Notes: generated from the sequence alone by a model not told the origin. Numbered from the stretch's first letter, positions 18,822-28,644 are shown. The stretch: 64,000 bases of DNA from Pseudomonas sp. MYb327 (GCF_040438925.1 NZ_CP159258.1:5851001-5915000); one strand, 5' to 3'. A program made the numbers and translations.

Positions 18822-18884
18822 CATCGCCGGCAAGCCGGCTCCTACAGGTTTTCGCGGTCTGTAGGAGCTGGCTTGCCAGCGATG
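18822..18884. repeat. REPIN between exaC and eutB
   Basis: CATCGCCGGCAAGCCGGCTC (from 18822, running to CTACAG at 18846) pairs with CTGTAGGAGCTGGCTTGCCA (from 18859 to CGATG at 18884). The loop is only 12 bases. It belongs to the GCTGGCTTGCCAGCGAT family. It sits exactly where the permease gene would be in related eat operons. Confidence 0.8.
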
Positions 18885-18908
18885 GACTCACCTCATTCCA
18901 AGAGGGGT

Positions 18909-20429
18909 TTAGAAGAAGCCCAGCGGATTGATGTCGTAGCTCACCAGCAGGTTTTTGGTCTGCTGATAGTGATCAAGCATCATTTTGTGGGTTTCACGGC
19001 CGACGCCGGACTTTTTGTAACCACCGAACGCGGCATGTGCCGGGTACAGGTGATAGCAGTTGGTCCACACACGACCGGCCTTGATGGCGCGGCCCATGCG
19101 ATAGGCGCGGTTGATGTCGCGGGTCCAGAGGCCGGCGCCCAGGCCGAACTCGGTGTCGTTGGCAATGGCCAGGGCTTCGGCTTCGTCCTTGAAGGTGGTG
19201 ATGCTCACCACCGGGCCAAAGATTTCTTCCTGGAACACACGCATTTTGTTGGTGCCCTTGAGCAGCGTCGGCTGGATGTAATACCCGCTCGCCAGATTGC
19301 CCTCGAGTTTTTCCACCTTACCGCCGGTCAGCAACTCGGCGCCTTCGCCCTTGGCAATTTCCAGGTACGAAAGAATTTTGTCGAATTGCTGCTCGGACGC
19401 CTGGGCGCCAACCATGGTGTCGGTGTCCAGCGGGTCGCCGCGTTTGATCGACAGGACTTTTTTCATGACCTCTTTCATGAAGTCGTCGTAGATCGACTCT
19501 TGCACCAGCGCACGGGAAGGGCAGGTGCAGACTTCACCCTGGTTGAAGAACGCCAGCACCAGACCTTCGGCCGCTTTCTCGATGAAAGACGGTTCGGCCT
19601 TCATGATGTCTTCGAAGAAGATGTTCGGCGACTTGCCACCCAGCTCTACGGTGGACGGAATGATGTTTTCGGCCGCGCATTTCATGATGTGCGAGCCGAC
19701 CGGGGTCGAGCCGGTGAAGGCAATCTTGGCGATGCGTTTGCTGGTGGCTAGCGCTTCGCCGGCTTCTTTGCCGAAGCCTTGCACAATGTTCAGCACGCCC
19801 GGTGGCAGCAGGTCGCCGATCAGTTCGATCAGCACGGTTATGCCCAGCGGGGTCTGCTCGGCAGGCTTGAGCACCACGCAGTTCCCGGCAGCCAGGGCCG
19901 GGGCAAGTTTCCAGGCGGCCATCAGGATCGGGAAGTTCCACGGGATGATCTGCCCGACCACGCCCAGCGGTTCATGAATGTGATAGGCCACGGTATTGCC
20001 GTCGATTTCGGCAGCGCTGCCTTCCTGGGCACGGATGCAGCCGGCGAAGTAGCGGAAGTGGTCGGCGGCCAGCGGAATGTCGGCGTTGAGGGTTTCACGC
20101 ACGGCTTTGCCGTTGTCCCAGGATTCGGTGATCGCCAGCAGCTCCAGATTCTGTTCGATGCGGTCGGCGATTTTCAGCAGCACCAGCGAGCGTGCCTGGG
20201 CGGACGTGGCGCCCCAGGCATCTGCCGCCGCGTGGGCAGCGTCCAGGGCCTTGTCGATGTCTTCGGCCGTGGAGCGGGGGAATTCCGCAATCGGTTGACC
20301 ATTCACTGGCGAGGTATTGGTGAAGTACTGACCTTTGACAGGCGCGACGAACTCGCCGCCGATGTAGTTACCGTATTTGGCTTTGAACGAAACGATAGCG
20401 CCTTCAGTACCGGGGTGAGCGTAACGCAT
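18909..20429 (-). CDS. exaC: NAD-dependent acetaldehyde dehydrogenase, ExaC/AcoD type
   Basis: 506 residues from the ATG at 20429 ([20 protein letters not shown]), the exact length known for ExaC. The active-site glutamate lies in [12 protein letters not shown] and the catalytic cysteine in [11 protein letters not shown]. The NAD fold motif is FTGSTPVG. It oxidises acetaldehyde from EutBC to acetate. A sigma-54-like -24/-12 promoter lies 66 to 80 bases upstream, and the EatR-type activator is divergent. A ribosome site AAGGAGAAAAAC precedes the chosen ATG. Confidence 0.96.
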   Translation of the reverse strand: MRYAHPGTEGAIVSFKAKYGNYIGGEFVAPVKGQYFTNTSPVNGQPIAEFPRSTAEDIDKALDAAHAAADAWGATSAQARSLVLLKIADRIEQNLELLAITESWDNGKAVRETLNADIPLAADHFRYFAGCIRAQEGSAAEIDGNTVAYHIHEPLGVVGQIIPWNFPILMAAWKLAPALAAGNCVVLKPAEQTPLGITVLIELIGDLLPPGVLNIVQGFGKEAGEALATSKRIAKIAFTGSTPVGSHIMKCAAENIIPSTVELGGKSPNIFFEDIMKAEPSFIEKAAEGLVLAFFNQGEVCTCPSRALVQESIYDDFMKEVMKKVLSIKRGDPLDTDTMVGAQASEQQFDKILSYLEIAKGEGAELLTGGKVEKLEGNLASGYYIQPTLLKGTNKMRVFQEEIFGPVVSITTFKDEAEALAIANDTEFGLGAGLWTRDINRAYRMGRAIKAGRVWTNCYHLYPAHAAFGGYKKSGVGRETHKMMLDHYQQTKNLLVSYDINPLGFF

Positions 20430-20494
20430 GATGTTTTTCTCCTTGGCTTTTGTACTTATAAGAGAGGCGCATGTGCGCTTGCTATAAGCGTAGA

Positions 20495-20509
20495 GCAAAG
20501 GTTGGGCCA
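20495..20509 (-). promoter_or_regulatory. exaC: Sigma-54 (-24/-12) promoter for exaC
   Basis: The minus strand reads TGGCCCAACCTTTGC, matching TGGCACG-N4-TTGC with GG and GC in the required spacing. Transcription would begin near 20483, leaving a leader of about 54 bases before the exaC ATG. Confidence 0.65.
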
Positions 20510-20572
20510 CTGCCGTGCAGGTCAGGCAAATCAAGGCGTTACACGGTTTTTGTCGGACCGGCGGGCGACGCC

Positions 20573-20612
20573 TGTGACGGTTTCGGTACAGCCCATGTGA
20601 CACTTTGTACCG
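20573..20612. promoter_or_regulatory. Candidate upstream activator sites for EatR
   Basis: CGGTACA (20584-20590) and TGTACCG (20606-20612) form an inverted repeat. TGTGAC occurs twice in direct orientation (20573-20578 and 20596-20601). The cluster lies about 65-115 bases upstream of the -24/-12 element, the distance expected for an enhancer-binding protein. The rest of the 300-base exaC-eatR spacer shows nothing else I can name. Confidence 0.45.
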
Positions 20613-20729
20613 TTTGTGGAACAACCCGTGACCGGGCGGTCCGTCGAGCATTGCAATGCGCGCCGGGCTGGAGGATGCTCGGCATCACCTCATGCACGGG
20701 TCGCCCAGCCCCGGGGAGAATAATAAGAA

Positions 20730-22640
20730 ATGCACGACAACCATTTGAGTCGCCATGCCCGGCAAGTGTTGACCGTGACGCAGGGGAAAACCCACCTGCA
20801 CGGGCCTGGCAGTGACCCGTCCATCGCCCGCTCGTGGCTGCGCTGTCTCGAGGATTATCACCTCGACCCGGCGCTGACCATGGCGCCTACGGTGTTGGAG
20901 CACGGGCGCGTCCTCGAAAGCCGCGAACGCCTGCAGCAAGTGCTGCACATCGCCGGCCATGAAATGACTAGCCTGCATCAGCAGCTTTCCGGCGCCGGAC
21001 ACGCGGTGCTGCTGACCGATGCACGTGGCGTGATCCTCAATTGTGTAACCGCGCCCGCCGAGCGGAAGATTTTCGAGCGTGCCGGGCTCTGGCTCGGCGC
21101 TGACTGGAGTGAGGCCTGCGAAGGCACCAACGGCATCGGTACTTGCCTGGTGGAGCGCCAGGCACTGACCATCCATCAAGACGAACACTTCCGTGGACGC
21201 CACACCGGCCTGACCTGCTCGGCGAGCCCGGTTTTTGATCCCCATGGCGAATTACTGGCGGTGCTCGACGTGTCCTCGGCGCGGCATGACGTATCGCGTC
21301 AGAGTCAGTTCCACACCATGGCCCTGGTCAACCTGTCGGCGAAGATGATCGAGAGTTGCTACTTCCTGCGTTGCTTCGAGAATCAATGGTTGCTGCGTTT
21401 TCATTTGCAGGCCGAATCGGTCGGGCTGTTTAGCGAAGGGTTGCTGGCGTTTGATGGGGAAGGGCGGATTTGCGCGGTTAACCAGAGTGCACTGAACTTG
21501 TTGGGACACGTTCGCGGCGGATTGTTGGGTCAACCGGTGGTGGGGTGTTTCGACTGCTCGCTGGACGAATTGCTCGGCCGCGCCAGCGTGAATGCCAGCG
21601 CCAGTTGGCCGCTGCGTACCCGGGACGGGCGAGGATTGTTCGCTGTCTTGCGCGGACAACCGCGGCGTGTGCCGGTACCGGTGGTGCCGAGCCCGGTGGT
21701 TGAAGAGCCTGCGCCGCTGTCAGGGATTTGCTTGGGTGATGCCGCGCTGCAGGCGGATTTCCGCAAGGCCCTGCGCGTGTATGAGCGGGATGTGCCCTTG
21801 CTGATCAACGGCGAAACCGGTTCAGGCAAAGAGGCCTTCGCCAAAGCCGTGCATCGCGCCAGTCAGCGGTCCGCAAAAGCCTTTGTTGCCCTCAACTGCG
21901 CGGCCATCCCGGAGAGCTTGATCGAGAGCGAGCTGTTCGGCTATCGCGGTGGCAGCTTCACCGGCGCGCGCAAGGAAGGCATGCGCGGCAAGTTGCAGCA
22001 GGCCGATGGCGGGACGTTGTTCCTCGACGAAATCGGCGACATGCCCCTGGCCTTGCAAACGCGGCTGTTGCGGGTGCTGGAGGATCGTCAGGTGGTGCCG
22101 ATTGGCGGCGAGCCGGAGTCGGTCAATGTGCGAATCATCAGCGCCACGCACCGCAATCTGCTGGAGCGGGTGCAGGGCGGCAGTTTCCGCGAGGATCTGT
22201 ATTACCGGCTCAACGGGTTGGAGGTTGCGTTGCCGGCGTTACGCGATCGCGGCGATAAGTCGCAGTTACTGGATTTCTTGCTCGCGCAAGAGGCGGGCGG
22301 GGAAACGGTGCTGATCGACGGGCCGGCGCGGCAGGCGTTACTGGGATTTGCGTGGCCGGGGAACGTGCGGCAATTGCGTAATGTGCTGCGCACACTGGCG
22401 GCGTTGTGTGACGAAGGGCGGGTCGGGCTGGATGATTTGCCGGTGATGATTCGGCAGTTGCGGCCCCTGACCGAGGTGGACACTCCTGTGACTGAACATC
22501 CACTGGAGGATGCCGAGCGGCTGGCGTTGCTCAATGCGCTGGAGCAGACGCGCTGGCACATGACGAATACGGCTGAGCAGCTCGGCGTGAGCCGCAATAC
22601 CCTCTATCGAAAGCTGCGCAAACACGGTATCGCTCGGTAA
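20730..22640 (+). CDS. eatR: Sigma-54-dependent activator of ethanolamine genes (EatR/AcoR type)
   Basis: 636 residues. An N-terminal GAF-like sensor (about 70-190) is followed by the AAA+ domain: Walker A GETGSGKE near 361, the sigma-54 contact loop GSFTGA near 408, and Walker B LFLDEIGD near 431. A Fis-type helix-turn-helix ends the protein (TAEQLGVSRNTLYRKLRKHG). The loop has serine where most activators have alanine (GAFTGA), a variant also seen in the AcoR group. It is divergent from exaC-eutBC and probably drives that promoter in response to ethanolamine or acetaldehyde. The symbol follows the P. aeruginosa gene as remembered. Confidence 0.9.
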   Translation: MHDNHLSRHARQVLTVTQGKTHLHGPGSDPSIARSWLRCLEDYHLDPALTMAPTVLEHGRVLESRERLQQVLHIAGHEMTSLHQQLSGAGHAVLLTDARGVILNCVTAPAERKIFERAGLWLGADWSEACEGTNGIGTCLVERQALTIHQDEHFRGRHTGLTCSASPVFDPHGELLAVLDVSSARHDVSRQSQFHTMALVNLSAKMIESCYFLRCFENQWLLRFHLQAESVGLFSEGLLAFDGEGRICAVNQSALNLLGHVRGGLLGQPVVGCFDCSLDELLGRASVNASASWPLRTRDGRGLFAVLRGQPRRVPVPVVPSPVVEEPAPLSGICLGDAALQADFRKALRVYERDVPLLINGETGSGKEAFAKAVHRASQRSAKAFVALNCAAIPESLIESELFGYRGGSFTGARKEGMRGKLQQADGGTLFLDEIGDMPLALQTRLLRVLEDRQVVPIGGEPESVNVRIISATHRNLLERVQGGSFREDLYYRLNGLEVALPALRDRGDKSQLLDFLLAQEAGGETVLIDGPARQALLGFAWPGNVRQLRNVLRTLAALCDEGRVGLDDLPVMIRQLRPLTEVDTPVTEHPLEDAERLALLNALEQTRWHMTNTAEQLGVSRNTLYRKLRKHGIAR

Positions 22641-22651
22641 ACCGCGTCGCG

Positions 22652-22677
22652 GCCATCGCTAGCAGGCTAGCGATGGC
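22652..22677. terminator. Inverted repeat after eatR, terminator- or REP-like
   Basis: The perfect 11-bp stem GCCATCGCTAG (22652-22662) / CTAGCGATGGC (22667-22677) has a CAGG loop. There is no T-run, so it could be a solitary REP rather than an intrinsic terminator. It lies 12 bases after the eatR stop. Confidence 0.45.
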
Positions 22678-22752
22678 GCCGGTATGGGCGAAACAAAGGT
22701 GCGAATTTTCCCACCCTAAGCTAACCTGCGGCCATGTTTTACGAGGTCGACT

Positions 22753-24102
22753 ATGCACATTCATATTCTTGGTATCTGCGGCACTTTCATGGGTTCGATG
22801 GCGGTTCTGGCCAAAGAGCTGGGCCATCACGTGACGGGCTCCGATGCCAACGTCTATCCGCCGATGAGTACTCAGCTTGAGGCTCAGGGCATCGAGTTGA
22901 CCCAAGGTTATGATCCGGCGCAACTCGACCCGGCGCCGGACCTGGTGGTGATTGGCAACGCCATGTCGCGTGGCAACCCGGCGGTTGAATACGTGTTGAA
23001 CAAGGGCTTGCCTTACGTCTCCGGTCCGCAATGGCTGGCCGACCACGTGCTGCAAGGTCGCTGGGTACTGGCTGTGGCCGGTACGCACGGCAAGACCACC
23101 ACCAGCAGCATGCTCGCCTGGGTGCTGGAGCACGCGGGTATGAGCCCGGGCTTCCTGATCGGTGGCGTACCGCAGAATTTCTCGGTGTCGGCGCGTCTTG
23201 GTGGCACGCCGTTCTTCGTTATTGAAGCCGACGAATACGACAGCGCCTTTTTCGACAAGCGCTCCAAGTTCGTTCACTACCGCCCGCGCACGGCGATCCT
23301 GAACAACCTGGAGTTCGATCACGCCGATATCTTCCCGGACTTGCCGGCGATTGAGCGGCAATTCCACCATTTGGTACGGACCATCCCGAGCGAAGGCCTG
23401 GTGATCCATCCGACCACCGAACCTGCGTTGCACCGCGTGATCGAGATGGGCTGCTGGACCCCGGTGCAAACCACCGGTGCCGGTGGTCAATGGCAAGTCA
23501 AATTGCACAGCGAAGACGGCTCGACGTTCGAAGTGATGTTCGAGGGTGTTTCCCAAGGTGTCGTCGAGTGGGACATGACCGGTCAGCACAACGTCGCCAA
23601 CGCACTGGCCACGTTGGCTGCGGCGCGCCACGTCGGCGTCGTGCCGTCCATGGGCATCGCCGCATTGAGCGCGTTCAAAAGCGTGAAGCGCCGGATGGAG
23701 AAGGTCGCGGAAGTCCGTGGCATCACCATTTATGACGATTTCGCCCATCACCCGACGGCCATCGCCACCACCCTTGATGGCTTGCGCAAACGTATTGGTG
23801 ACGCCCCGTTGATTGCGATCATTGAGCCGCGCTCCAATTCCATGAAGCTGGGCGCTCACCGCGACGGTCTGCCGGAAAGCGTGGTCGATGCCGATCAGGT
23901 GATCTGGTACGCACCGGCCAATCTCGGCTGGGATCTGGCGGGCACGGCGGCGCTGTGCACCGTGCCGTCGATAGTCAGCGACTCGCTCGAAGGCATCATC
24001 GAGCGCGTAAAAAGCCAAGCCCAGCCGGGCACTCACGTGGTGATCATGAGCAACGGCGGCTTCGGCGGCCTGCACGGCAAGCTCGCCGAGGCGCTGAAAT
24101 GA
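22753..24102 (+). CDS. mpl: UDP-MurNAc:L-Ala-gamma-D-Glu-meso-DAP ligase
   Basis: 449 residues of the Mur ligase superfamily. It has the N-terminal Rossmann motif ([17 protein letters not shown]), the ATP loop [11 protein letters not shown] near residue 112 and the FDHADIF / [11 protein letters not shown] motifs. Mpl attaches recycled tripeptide to UDP-MurNAc, bypassing MurC, D and E. The stop overlaps the ubiX start (ATGA). It fits the wall-recycling content of the region (ldcA, lytic transglycosylases). Confidence 0.97.
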   Translation: MHIHILGICGTFMGSMAVLAKELGHHVTGSDANVYPPMSTQLEAQGIELTQGYDPAQLDPAPDLVVIGNAMSRGNPAVEYVLNKGLPYVSGPQWLADHVLQGRWVLAVAGTHGKTTTSSMLAWVLEHAGMSPGFLIGGVPQNFSVSARLGGTPFFVIEADEYDSAFFDKRSKFVHYRPRTAILNNLEFDHADIFPDLPAIERQFHHLVRTIPSEGLVIHPTTEPALHRVIEMGCWTPVQTTGAGGQWQVKLHSEDGSTFEVMFEGVSQGVVEWDMTGQHNVANALATLAAARHVGVVPSMGIAALSAFKSVKRRMEKVAEVRGITIYDDFAHHPTAIATTLDGLRKRIGDAPLIAIIEPRSNSMKLGAHRDGLPESVVDADQVIWYAPANLGWDLAGTAALCTVPSIVSDSLEGIIERVKSQAQPGTHVVIMSNGGFGGLHGKLAEALK

Positions 24103-24731
24103 ACAACGGTCCGGACCGCATCACGCTGGCGATGACCGGCGCTTCCGGCGCTCAGTACGGCTTGCGCCTGCTCGATTGCCTGGTGCGTGAAGACCGCGAA
24201 GTGCACTTCCTGATATCCAAAGCCGCGCAACTGGTGATGGCCACTGAAACCGACGTCACCCTGCCGGCCAAGCCGCAGATGATGCAGGCGTTCCTCACCG
24301 AATACACCGGCGCCACTGCGGGGCAGATTCGCGTGTATGGCAAGGAAGACTGGATGTCGCCGGTTGCCTCGGGCTCCGGTTCGCCAGCGGCGATGGTGGT
24401 GGTGCCGTGTTCCACCGGCACCCTGTCGGCCATCGCCACCGGCGCCTGCAACAACCTGATCGAGCGCGCCGCCGACGTGACGTTGAAAGAGCGCCGACAG
24501 CTGATTCTGGTGCCGCGTGAAGCGCCGTATTCGAGTATCCATCTGGAGAACATGCTCAAGTTGTCGAACATGGGCGTGACGATTCTTCCGGCATCGCCTG
24601 GCTTTTATCATCAACCGCAAACCATCGACGACCTGGTCGACTTTGTAGTGGCGCGGATTCTCAACCTGTTGAACATTCCCCAGGACATGCTGCCGCGTTG
24701 GGGCGAACACCATCTGACCAGCGATGAATAA
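24099..24731 (+). CDS. ubiX: Flavin prenyltransferase
   Basis: 210 residues from the ATG at 24099, which overlaps the mpl stop; the family's N-terminus [17 protein letters not shown] begins seven residues in. Other UbiX blocks are [31 protein letters not shown] and [20 protein letters not shown]. It makes prenylated FMN from FMN and dimethylallyl phosphate for UbiD, the ubiquinone decarboxylase. The C-terminus overlaps the next gene by eight bases. Confidence 0.97.
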   Translation: MNNGPDRITLAMTGASGAQYGLRLLDCLVREDREVHFLISKAAQLVMATETDVTLPAKPQMMQAFLTEYTGATAGQIRVYGKEDWMSPVASGSGSPAAMVVVPCSTGTLSAIATGACNNLIERAADVTLKERRQLILVPREAPYSSIHLENMLKLSNMGVTILPASPGFYHQPQTIDDLVDFVVARILNLLNIPQDMLPRWGEHHLTSDE

Positions 24732-25008
24732 GCTGCTGATCATTCTGCTGGCGCTACAGCTGGCAGGGTGTGCCACCGCGCGCACACTTGATGCTGCCAA
24801 ACCGGGGGCGCCAGTGGTGTATTCGGGGACGCGGCTGGATTTGTATGCCATGAACGGCGGCTGTTGCGCCATGGACCGCTTCGGTGCCGAAGCGCCGAGC
24901 TATCCGGGTGTCGATCTGCCGGCGAGTGCCTTGCTCGACACGTTGCTGTTGCCATTGTCTTTGCTGACGGTGATTGGCGTGAGTTTTCAGGCGACGGGCG
25001 GTTTGTAG
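24724..25008 (+). CDS. YceK/YidQ-family lipoprotein (DUF1375)
   Basis: 94 residues. A signal peptide ends in the lipobox LQLAGC (Cys17). The mature part has the family's [15 protein letters not shown] and [16 protein letters not shown] blocks, the latter a likely membrane-associating helix. It overlaps ubiX by eight bases, so it is cotranscribed. The function of the family is not known. Confidence 0.85.
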   Translation: MNKLLIILLALQLAGCATARTLDAAKPGAPVVYSGTRLDLYAMNGGCCAMDRFGAEAPSYPGVDLPASALLDTLLLPLSLLTVIGVSFQATGGL

Positions 25009-25026
25009 CGGCGAACCTGGCTTTTT

Positions 25027-25120
25027 GTGGAGAGGGAGCTTGCTCCCGCTGGACTGCGCAAGCAGGCCCTCTTTGGGGCGGCTTCGCCACCCAGCGGGAG
25101 CAAGCTCCCTCGCCACAAGG
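25027..25120. repeat. REPIN between the YceK gene and the oxidoreductase gene
   Basis: GGGAGCTTGCTCCCGCTGG (in 25027-25052) and its inverse CCAGCGGGAGCAAGCTCCC (in 25091-25120) flank a 38-base centre. It is the GAGGGAGCTTGCTCCC family and lies between convergent genes. Confidence 0.85.
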
Positions 25121-25128
25121 TTCGCCGA

Positions 25129-25770
25129 TTATTTGCCTAGTTTCCTGAGCTCATCTGACTCGACAACCCGCATCCCATCCTGTTCTTCCAGCGCCAGCCG
25201 CCACATGGCGCGGGCCAGTTGGCAGGCTTCGATGCCGCGATATTTGCCGGGAATCAGGCGGGACAATGGCCCGGCGAACTGCTCACCCAGACGCGGTTCG
25301 AGACGATCACCCAGCAGCAGCGACGGACGGCAAATGGTCAGCTGCGGCCAGTTTTGCGCGCGCAAGGCATGTTCCATCTCGCCTTTGACCTTGTTGTAGA
25401 AAATCGAGGATCGGCGATCGGCCCCCAGGGCGCTGATCACGATCAGGTGCCTTGCGCCCATCTCCCGGGCGCGTTTGGCGAAAGCCACTACCATGTCCAG
25501 GTCCACCGCACGAAACGCCTGTTCCGAACCCGCCCGCTTGATGGTAGTGCCCAGGCAGCAGTAGGCGATATCGACGCGGCCGTTCAGTTGCGGCAGAAAT
25601 ACCGCCGGGTCGCCAACCGGGTTTTCGAGGTGGGGATGTGCGGCCAACGGCCGGCGTGAAGGGGCCAGTACCCGCGAGATCGTGGGCTCGTTGAGCAGGC
25701 GATCAAGCAGGTGTTCACCGGTCAAACCGGTGGCTCCTGCAAGCAGTACGTGCTGAGGCGTCAAGTACAT
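25129..25770 (-). CDS. NAD(P)H-binding oxidoreductase of the HTATIP2-like SDR group
   Basis: 213 residues. The nucleotide-binding motif [15 protein letters not shown] is at residues 8-22. Downstream are the YCCLGTT strand, VISALGAD and a YNKVKGEME segment that carries the SDR-type Tyr-x-x-x-Lys. Such atypical short-chain dehydrogenases bind NADPH; the substrate is unknown. It is 26 bases from the C13 lipoprotein gene on the same strand. Confidence 0.88.
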   Translation of the reverse strand: MYLTPQHVLLAGATGLTGEHLLDRLLNEPTISRVLAPSRRPLAAHPHLENPVGDPAVFLPQLNGRVDIAYCCLGTTIKRAGSEQAFRAVDLDMVVAFAKRAREMGARHLIVISALGADRRSSIFYNKVKGEMEHALRAQNWPQLTICRPSLLLGDRLEPRLGEQFAGPLSRLIPGKYRGIEACQLARAMWRLALEEQDGMRVVESDELRKLGK

Positions 25771-25796
25771 AGTGTTTCTCCCTTGATACTGTCAGC

Positions 25797-27515
25797 TTAG
25801 ATGTTCTTTGTATCCTTGCCGTCAATGGAGACACTTTGTAGTGCTTTTCGTGCCTGCTGTTTACGCAAAAGCTGCCAGTGGGAGATGACGGTTTTGGGTG
25901 CCCATATCTGCGGCTCGGAGGCTTCGAAATTGTCCGCCAGTTCGCGCTCGGCGACATTGGCCCGGGCCAGTTTGAAGGCTTGTTCCAGGTCGTCGGTCTG
26001 GTTCAGTGCCTGTGCGAACAGCGCATCGCCGAAGTAGGTGAAATTGGCTTCCTCCGAACAGCCGAAGGACACGCGATCGGCCCGCGAGGCGGTCATGATA
26101 AGGGTGCGTTCGTCCTTGAGGGCGGGGATAAAACCACCGGAGTAGCAAGCCGAGATCACGATGATCTTGTCTCGGTTTTTCAGCGGGGCGAGGACCGCTG
26201 CGAGTTCGTCGGCCGGCAAGTCGGCCAGTTCCATGCGTGGCTGATCGAGCACCAGTTCGTGTTCGCTGGTGCCGTGGCTGGTGAGGTAGATGAATATCAG
26301 GTCTTCCGGGCCGCTGCGTTCCGCCAGGGTCACGGCGGCGCGACGCAGGTTTTCCCGGGTGGCCATCGGGCGGTCGCCGATGTGATCGCGATGATTTACC
26401 AGGCGGATCTGGCCAAAGGCGCCGAAGCGGCTGGTGAGCATGTTGGCGACGTAGTCGGATTCGCGCAGGAACACGCTCTGTTTGCCATCGCCGCCCAGGG
26501 TCAAGGTGTACAGCTCTACTGCCGGGGTCGACGCGGGCACATTGCTCAGGGCGGTTTCGAGCAATCGGCCCTGGGCCAGCAAACCGAGTTCGAGGGTGTC
26601 GGGCAGCAGCTTGCCATCGGCATCGCGCACCCGCTGGCCGTTGACCCACGTACCGCTTTGCACCGTCCCGTCAGTCAGTACCAGGGTGCCGCGCCCGGAA
26701 TAGCTATCGTTGTCGAACTGGCCGACGTAGAAACTGCCGTCCGCCAGGTTCAGGCGGCCGTGACCGCTGAAGCGCCAGTCGTTGAAGTTACCGATGTAAT
26801 GACTGCCGTCGGCGCCGATCAACTCGCCCTTGCCGTTTAGCGAGCCTTCCTTGAATTGGCCCAGCCAGACATCGCCGTCCGCGTTCTCGTAGCGACCTTT
26901 TCCGTGCAGTTGATTGTTCTTGAAGCTGCCAACGTACATGTCGCCGTCGGCACTGTTGAAGGTTCCGTTGCCTTCCAACTGGCCGTCTACGAAACGCCCG
27001 GTGAACTGATTGCCGTTGCCGTCGCTGCGCTGGCCTTCGCCATTCGGTTTGCCGCGGGTGAACTGGCCTTGATAGGCGCTTCCGTCTTCGAGTTCCAGGC
27101 GACCGAGTCCTGAATATTGATCGGCCTTGAACTCGCCGCGATAGGTCATGCCGTTTTCTTTGAGGGTGCCTTCGCCGTCACGACGACCGAGTTTGAAGCC
27201 GCCGGTGTAACTGCTGGCGCTGGTGGTCAGGCTGCCCTGACCGTCGAACAGGCCCTGATTGAACTGCCCGCGATAGATCTCGCCGTTGCTGCCGTGCCAT
27301 TCGCCCTGTCCATGCCATTGGCCTTTGTCGAACTCACCGGCGTACCAGCTGCCGTTCGGGTAATCGATACGGCCCTGGCCTTGCAGCAACCCGTTGACCA
27401 AGTCACCACGATAGCGTCCGCCGTCCGGCAGGCGGGCGTCGGGGGGCAAGGGCGATTCGCCGTCGCCGCAAGCGGTGAGCATCAGGGTCAAGGCAAGGAG
27501 TGCAAGTGAGCGCAT
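25797..27515 (-). CDS. MORN-repeat lipoprotein with C-terminal C13 caspase-like peptidase domain
   Basis: 572 residues. A lipobox (LMLTAC, Cys16) predicts a lipid-anchored envelope protein. Residues about 32-298 are eleven to twelve MORN units with a 23-residue period (such as GSWYAGEFDKGQWHGQG). Residues about 335-545 form a legumain/caspase-like C13 domain with the dyad His414 (LTSHG) and Cys457 (ISACYSGG). Asn/Asp-specific proteolysis is plausible from the family. MORN arrays often bind lipids or partner proteins. Substrate and role are unknown. No partner gene suggestive of a defence module is adjacent. Confidence 0.9.
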   Translation of the reverse strand: MRSLALLALTLMLTACGDGESPLPPDARLPDGGRYRGDLVNGLLQGQGRIDYPNGSWYAGEFDKGQWHGQGEWHGSNGEIYRGQFNQGLFDGQGSLTTSASSYTGGFKLGRRDGEGTLKENGMTYRGEFKADQYSGLGRLELEDGSAYQGQFTRGKPNGEGQRSDGNGNQFTGRFVDGQLEGNGTFNSADGDMYVGSFKNNQLHGKGRYENADGDVWLGQFKEGSLNGKGELIGADGSHYIGNFNDWRFSGHGRLNLADGSFYVGQFDNDSYSGRGTLVLTDGTVQSGTWVNGQRVRDADGKLLPDTLELGLLAQGRLLETALSNVPASTPAVELYTLTLGGDGKQSVFLRESDYVANMLTSRFGAFGQIRLVNHRDHIGDRPMATRENLRRAAVTLAERSGPEDLIFIYLTSHGTSEHELVLDQPRMELADLPADELAAVLAPLKNRDKIIVISACYSGGFIPALKDERTLIMTASRADRVSFGCSEEANFTYFGDALFAQALNQTDDLEQAFKLARANVAERELADNFEASEPQIWAPKTVISHWQLLRKQQARKALQSVSIDGKDTKNI

Positions 27516-27629
27516 AGCGGGATCCGGGCAATTAGGCGACGGAGTATGCCGCAGCTATGTGTCCTTATATAGCCGGTAGAAAGGAAGCAGGCGCGAAACA
27601 GCGTGAGCTGTTTCGCAATCAGGCAGGTA

Positions 27630-28085
27630 TCAGACGAAGCAAAGGGACAGCGGCTCAGCAATGTAAGCCGGTTTTTCCGACCCTTCGATTTCGAGGGTGG
27701 CGGTGGCCTTGAGCAGCCATTGACCGGGTTTCTTCTCGAAGACTTCAGTCAGCTCGACCTTGAGGCGTACTTTTGAATTGACCTTGACCGGCTGAATGAA
27801 GCGAACGCTGTCGAGGCCGTAGTTGACCACCATCTTCAAACCTTCGGGCATGACCAGGATGTCTTCCATCAGCTTTGGAATCAGCGACAACGACAGGAAG
27901 CCATGGGCAATAGTGCCGCCAAAAGGGGTTTGCGCGGCTTTGACCGGGTCGACGTGGATGAACTGGAAATCCCCTGTGGCCTCGGCGAACAGGTTGATGC
28001 GCTCCTGATCGATGGTGAGCCATTCGGAACGTCCAAGTTCCTTGCCGACATAATCATTGAGCTCTGCAACTGGAACATAGGGCAT
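27630..28085 (-). CDS. MaoC-family (R)-specific enoyl-CoA hydratase-like protein
   Basis: 151 residues from the ATG at 28085, chosen because AAGGAGAG lies just upstream; the reading frame extends seven codons further without support. The hot-dog fold hydratase motif is DFQFIHVDPVKAAQTPFGGTIAHG with the catalytic Asp/His pair. A typical MaoC C-terminus follows. It may hydrate trans-2-enoyl-CoA, but no beta-oxidation or PHA genes are adjacent. Confidence 0.93.
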   Translation of the reverse strand: MPYVPVAELNDYVGKELGRSEWLTIDQERINLFAEATGDFQFIHVDPVKAAQTPFGGTIAHGFLSLSLIPKLMEDILVMPEGLKMVVNYGLDSVRFIQPVKVNSKVRLKVELTEVFEKKPGQWLLKATATLEIEGSEKPAYIAEPLSLCFV

Positions 28086-28230
28086 TGAGACTCTCCTTGG
28101 ATTCATCGCTTTTATAGTTTTGAGGTGGGGGATTTGACCGCCCGATTTACCACTTTAGATCAACATGGCAAATGGCTCCGGTCAACCGACCATGCTTTTG
28201 GCGAATGCCGATCTATAGGGCAGGCGTGCT

Positions 28231-28236
28231 TATAAT
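28231..28236 (+). promoter_or_regulatory. Candidate -10 box before the LrgA/LrgB pair
   Basis: TATAAT lies 42 bases before the LrgA-type ATG. No good -35 is seen at 17 bases, so an activator or extended element may be needed. Confidence 0.4.
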
Positions 28237-28278
28237 GCCCGGGCTAATGCGGGTGACGGTTTTTGCGGGAGACGAAGG

Positions 28279-28644
28279 ATGTTGTTACGAGGTTTGACCT
28301 GGCTGGTGCTGTTCCAATTGCTCGGCACGGCGCTCAACCATTTGTTTTTGCCGGTGCTGCCCGGACCGATCATCGGCCTGCTGCTGTTGCTGGTGTACCT
28401 GATCAGTCGTGGCCAGGTCGGTGAACCGTTGAGCCTCGCGGCCAGTAGCCTGTTGCGCTACTTGCCCTTGTTGCTGGTGCCACCGGCGGTGGGCGTGATG
28501 GTTTACGCCAAGGACATTGCGGCGGATTTCTGGGCCATCGTCGGCGCGTTGGTGCTGTCGCTGTTGCTGTCGATGGCATTCGCGGGAGTGCTGATGCAGC
28601 GCATGATCAAGCGCCACGCTCACCATCCCGAGGACAACCAATGA
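28279..28644 (+). CDS. CidA/LrgA-family holin-like membrane protein
   Basis: 121 residues with four hydrophobic segments and the family block LFLPVLPGPIIGLLLLLVYL. In staphylococci Cid/Lrg proteins set murein hydrolase activity and lysis. In Gram-negatives the pair is linked to overflow metabolism and programmed death, with less proof. It overlaps the LrgB gene by four bases (ATGA). Confidence 0.92.
   Translation: MLLRGLTWLVLFQLLGTALNHLFLPVLPGPIIGLLLLLVYLISRGQVGEPLSLAASSLLRYLPLLLVPPAVGVMVYAKDIAADFWAIVGALVLSLLLSMAFAGVLMQRMIKRHAHHPEDNQ

Noticed and set aside
20977..21174. Overlapping small frames within eatR
   Set aside because: All lie on the opposite strand inside the sensor region and lack start signals.
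22531..24075. 514-residue minus-strand frame opposite mpl
   Set aside because: Antisense shadow of a conserved ligase; no start signal.
25797..27515. 69-base periodicity in the MORN gene as a possible CRISPR or satellite array
   Set aside because: The period reflects 23-residue protein repeats; there are no identical repeats or spacers.
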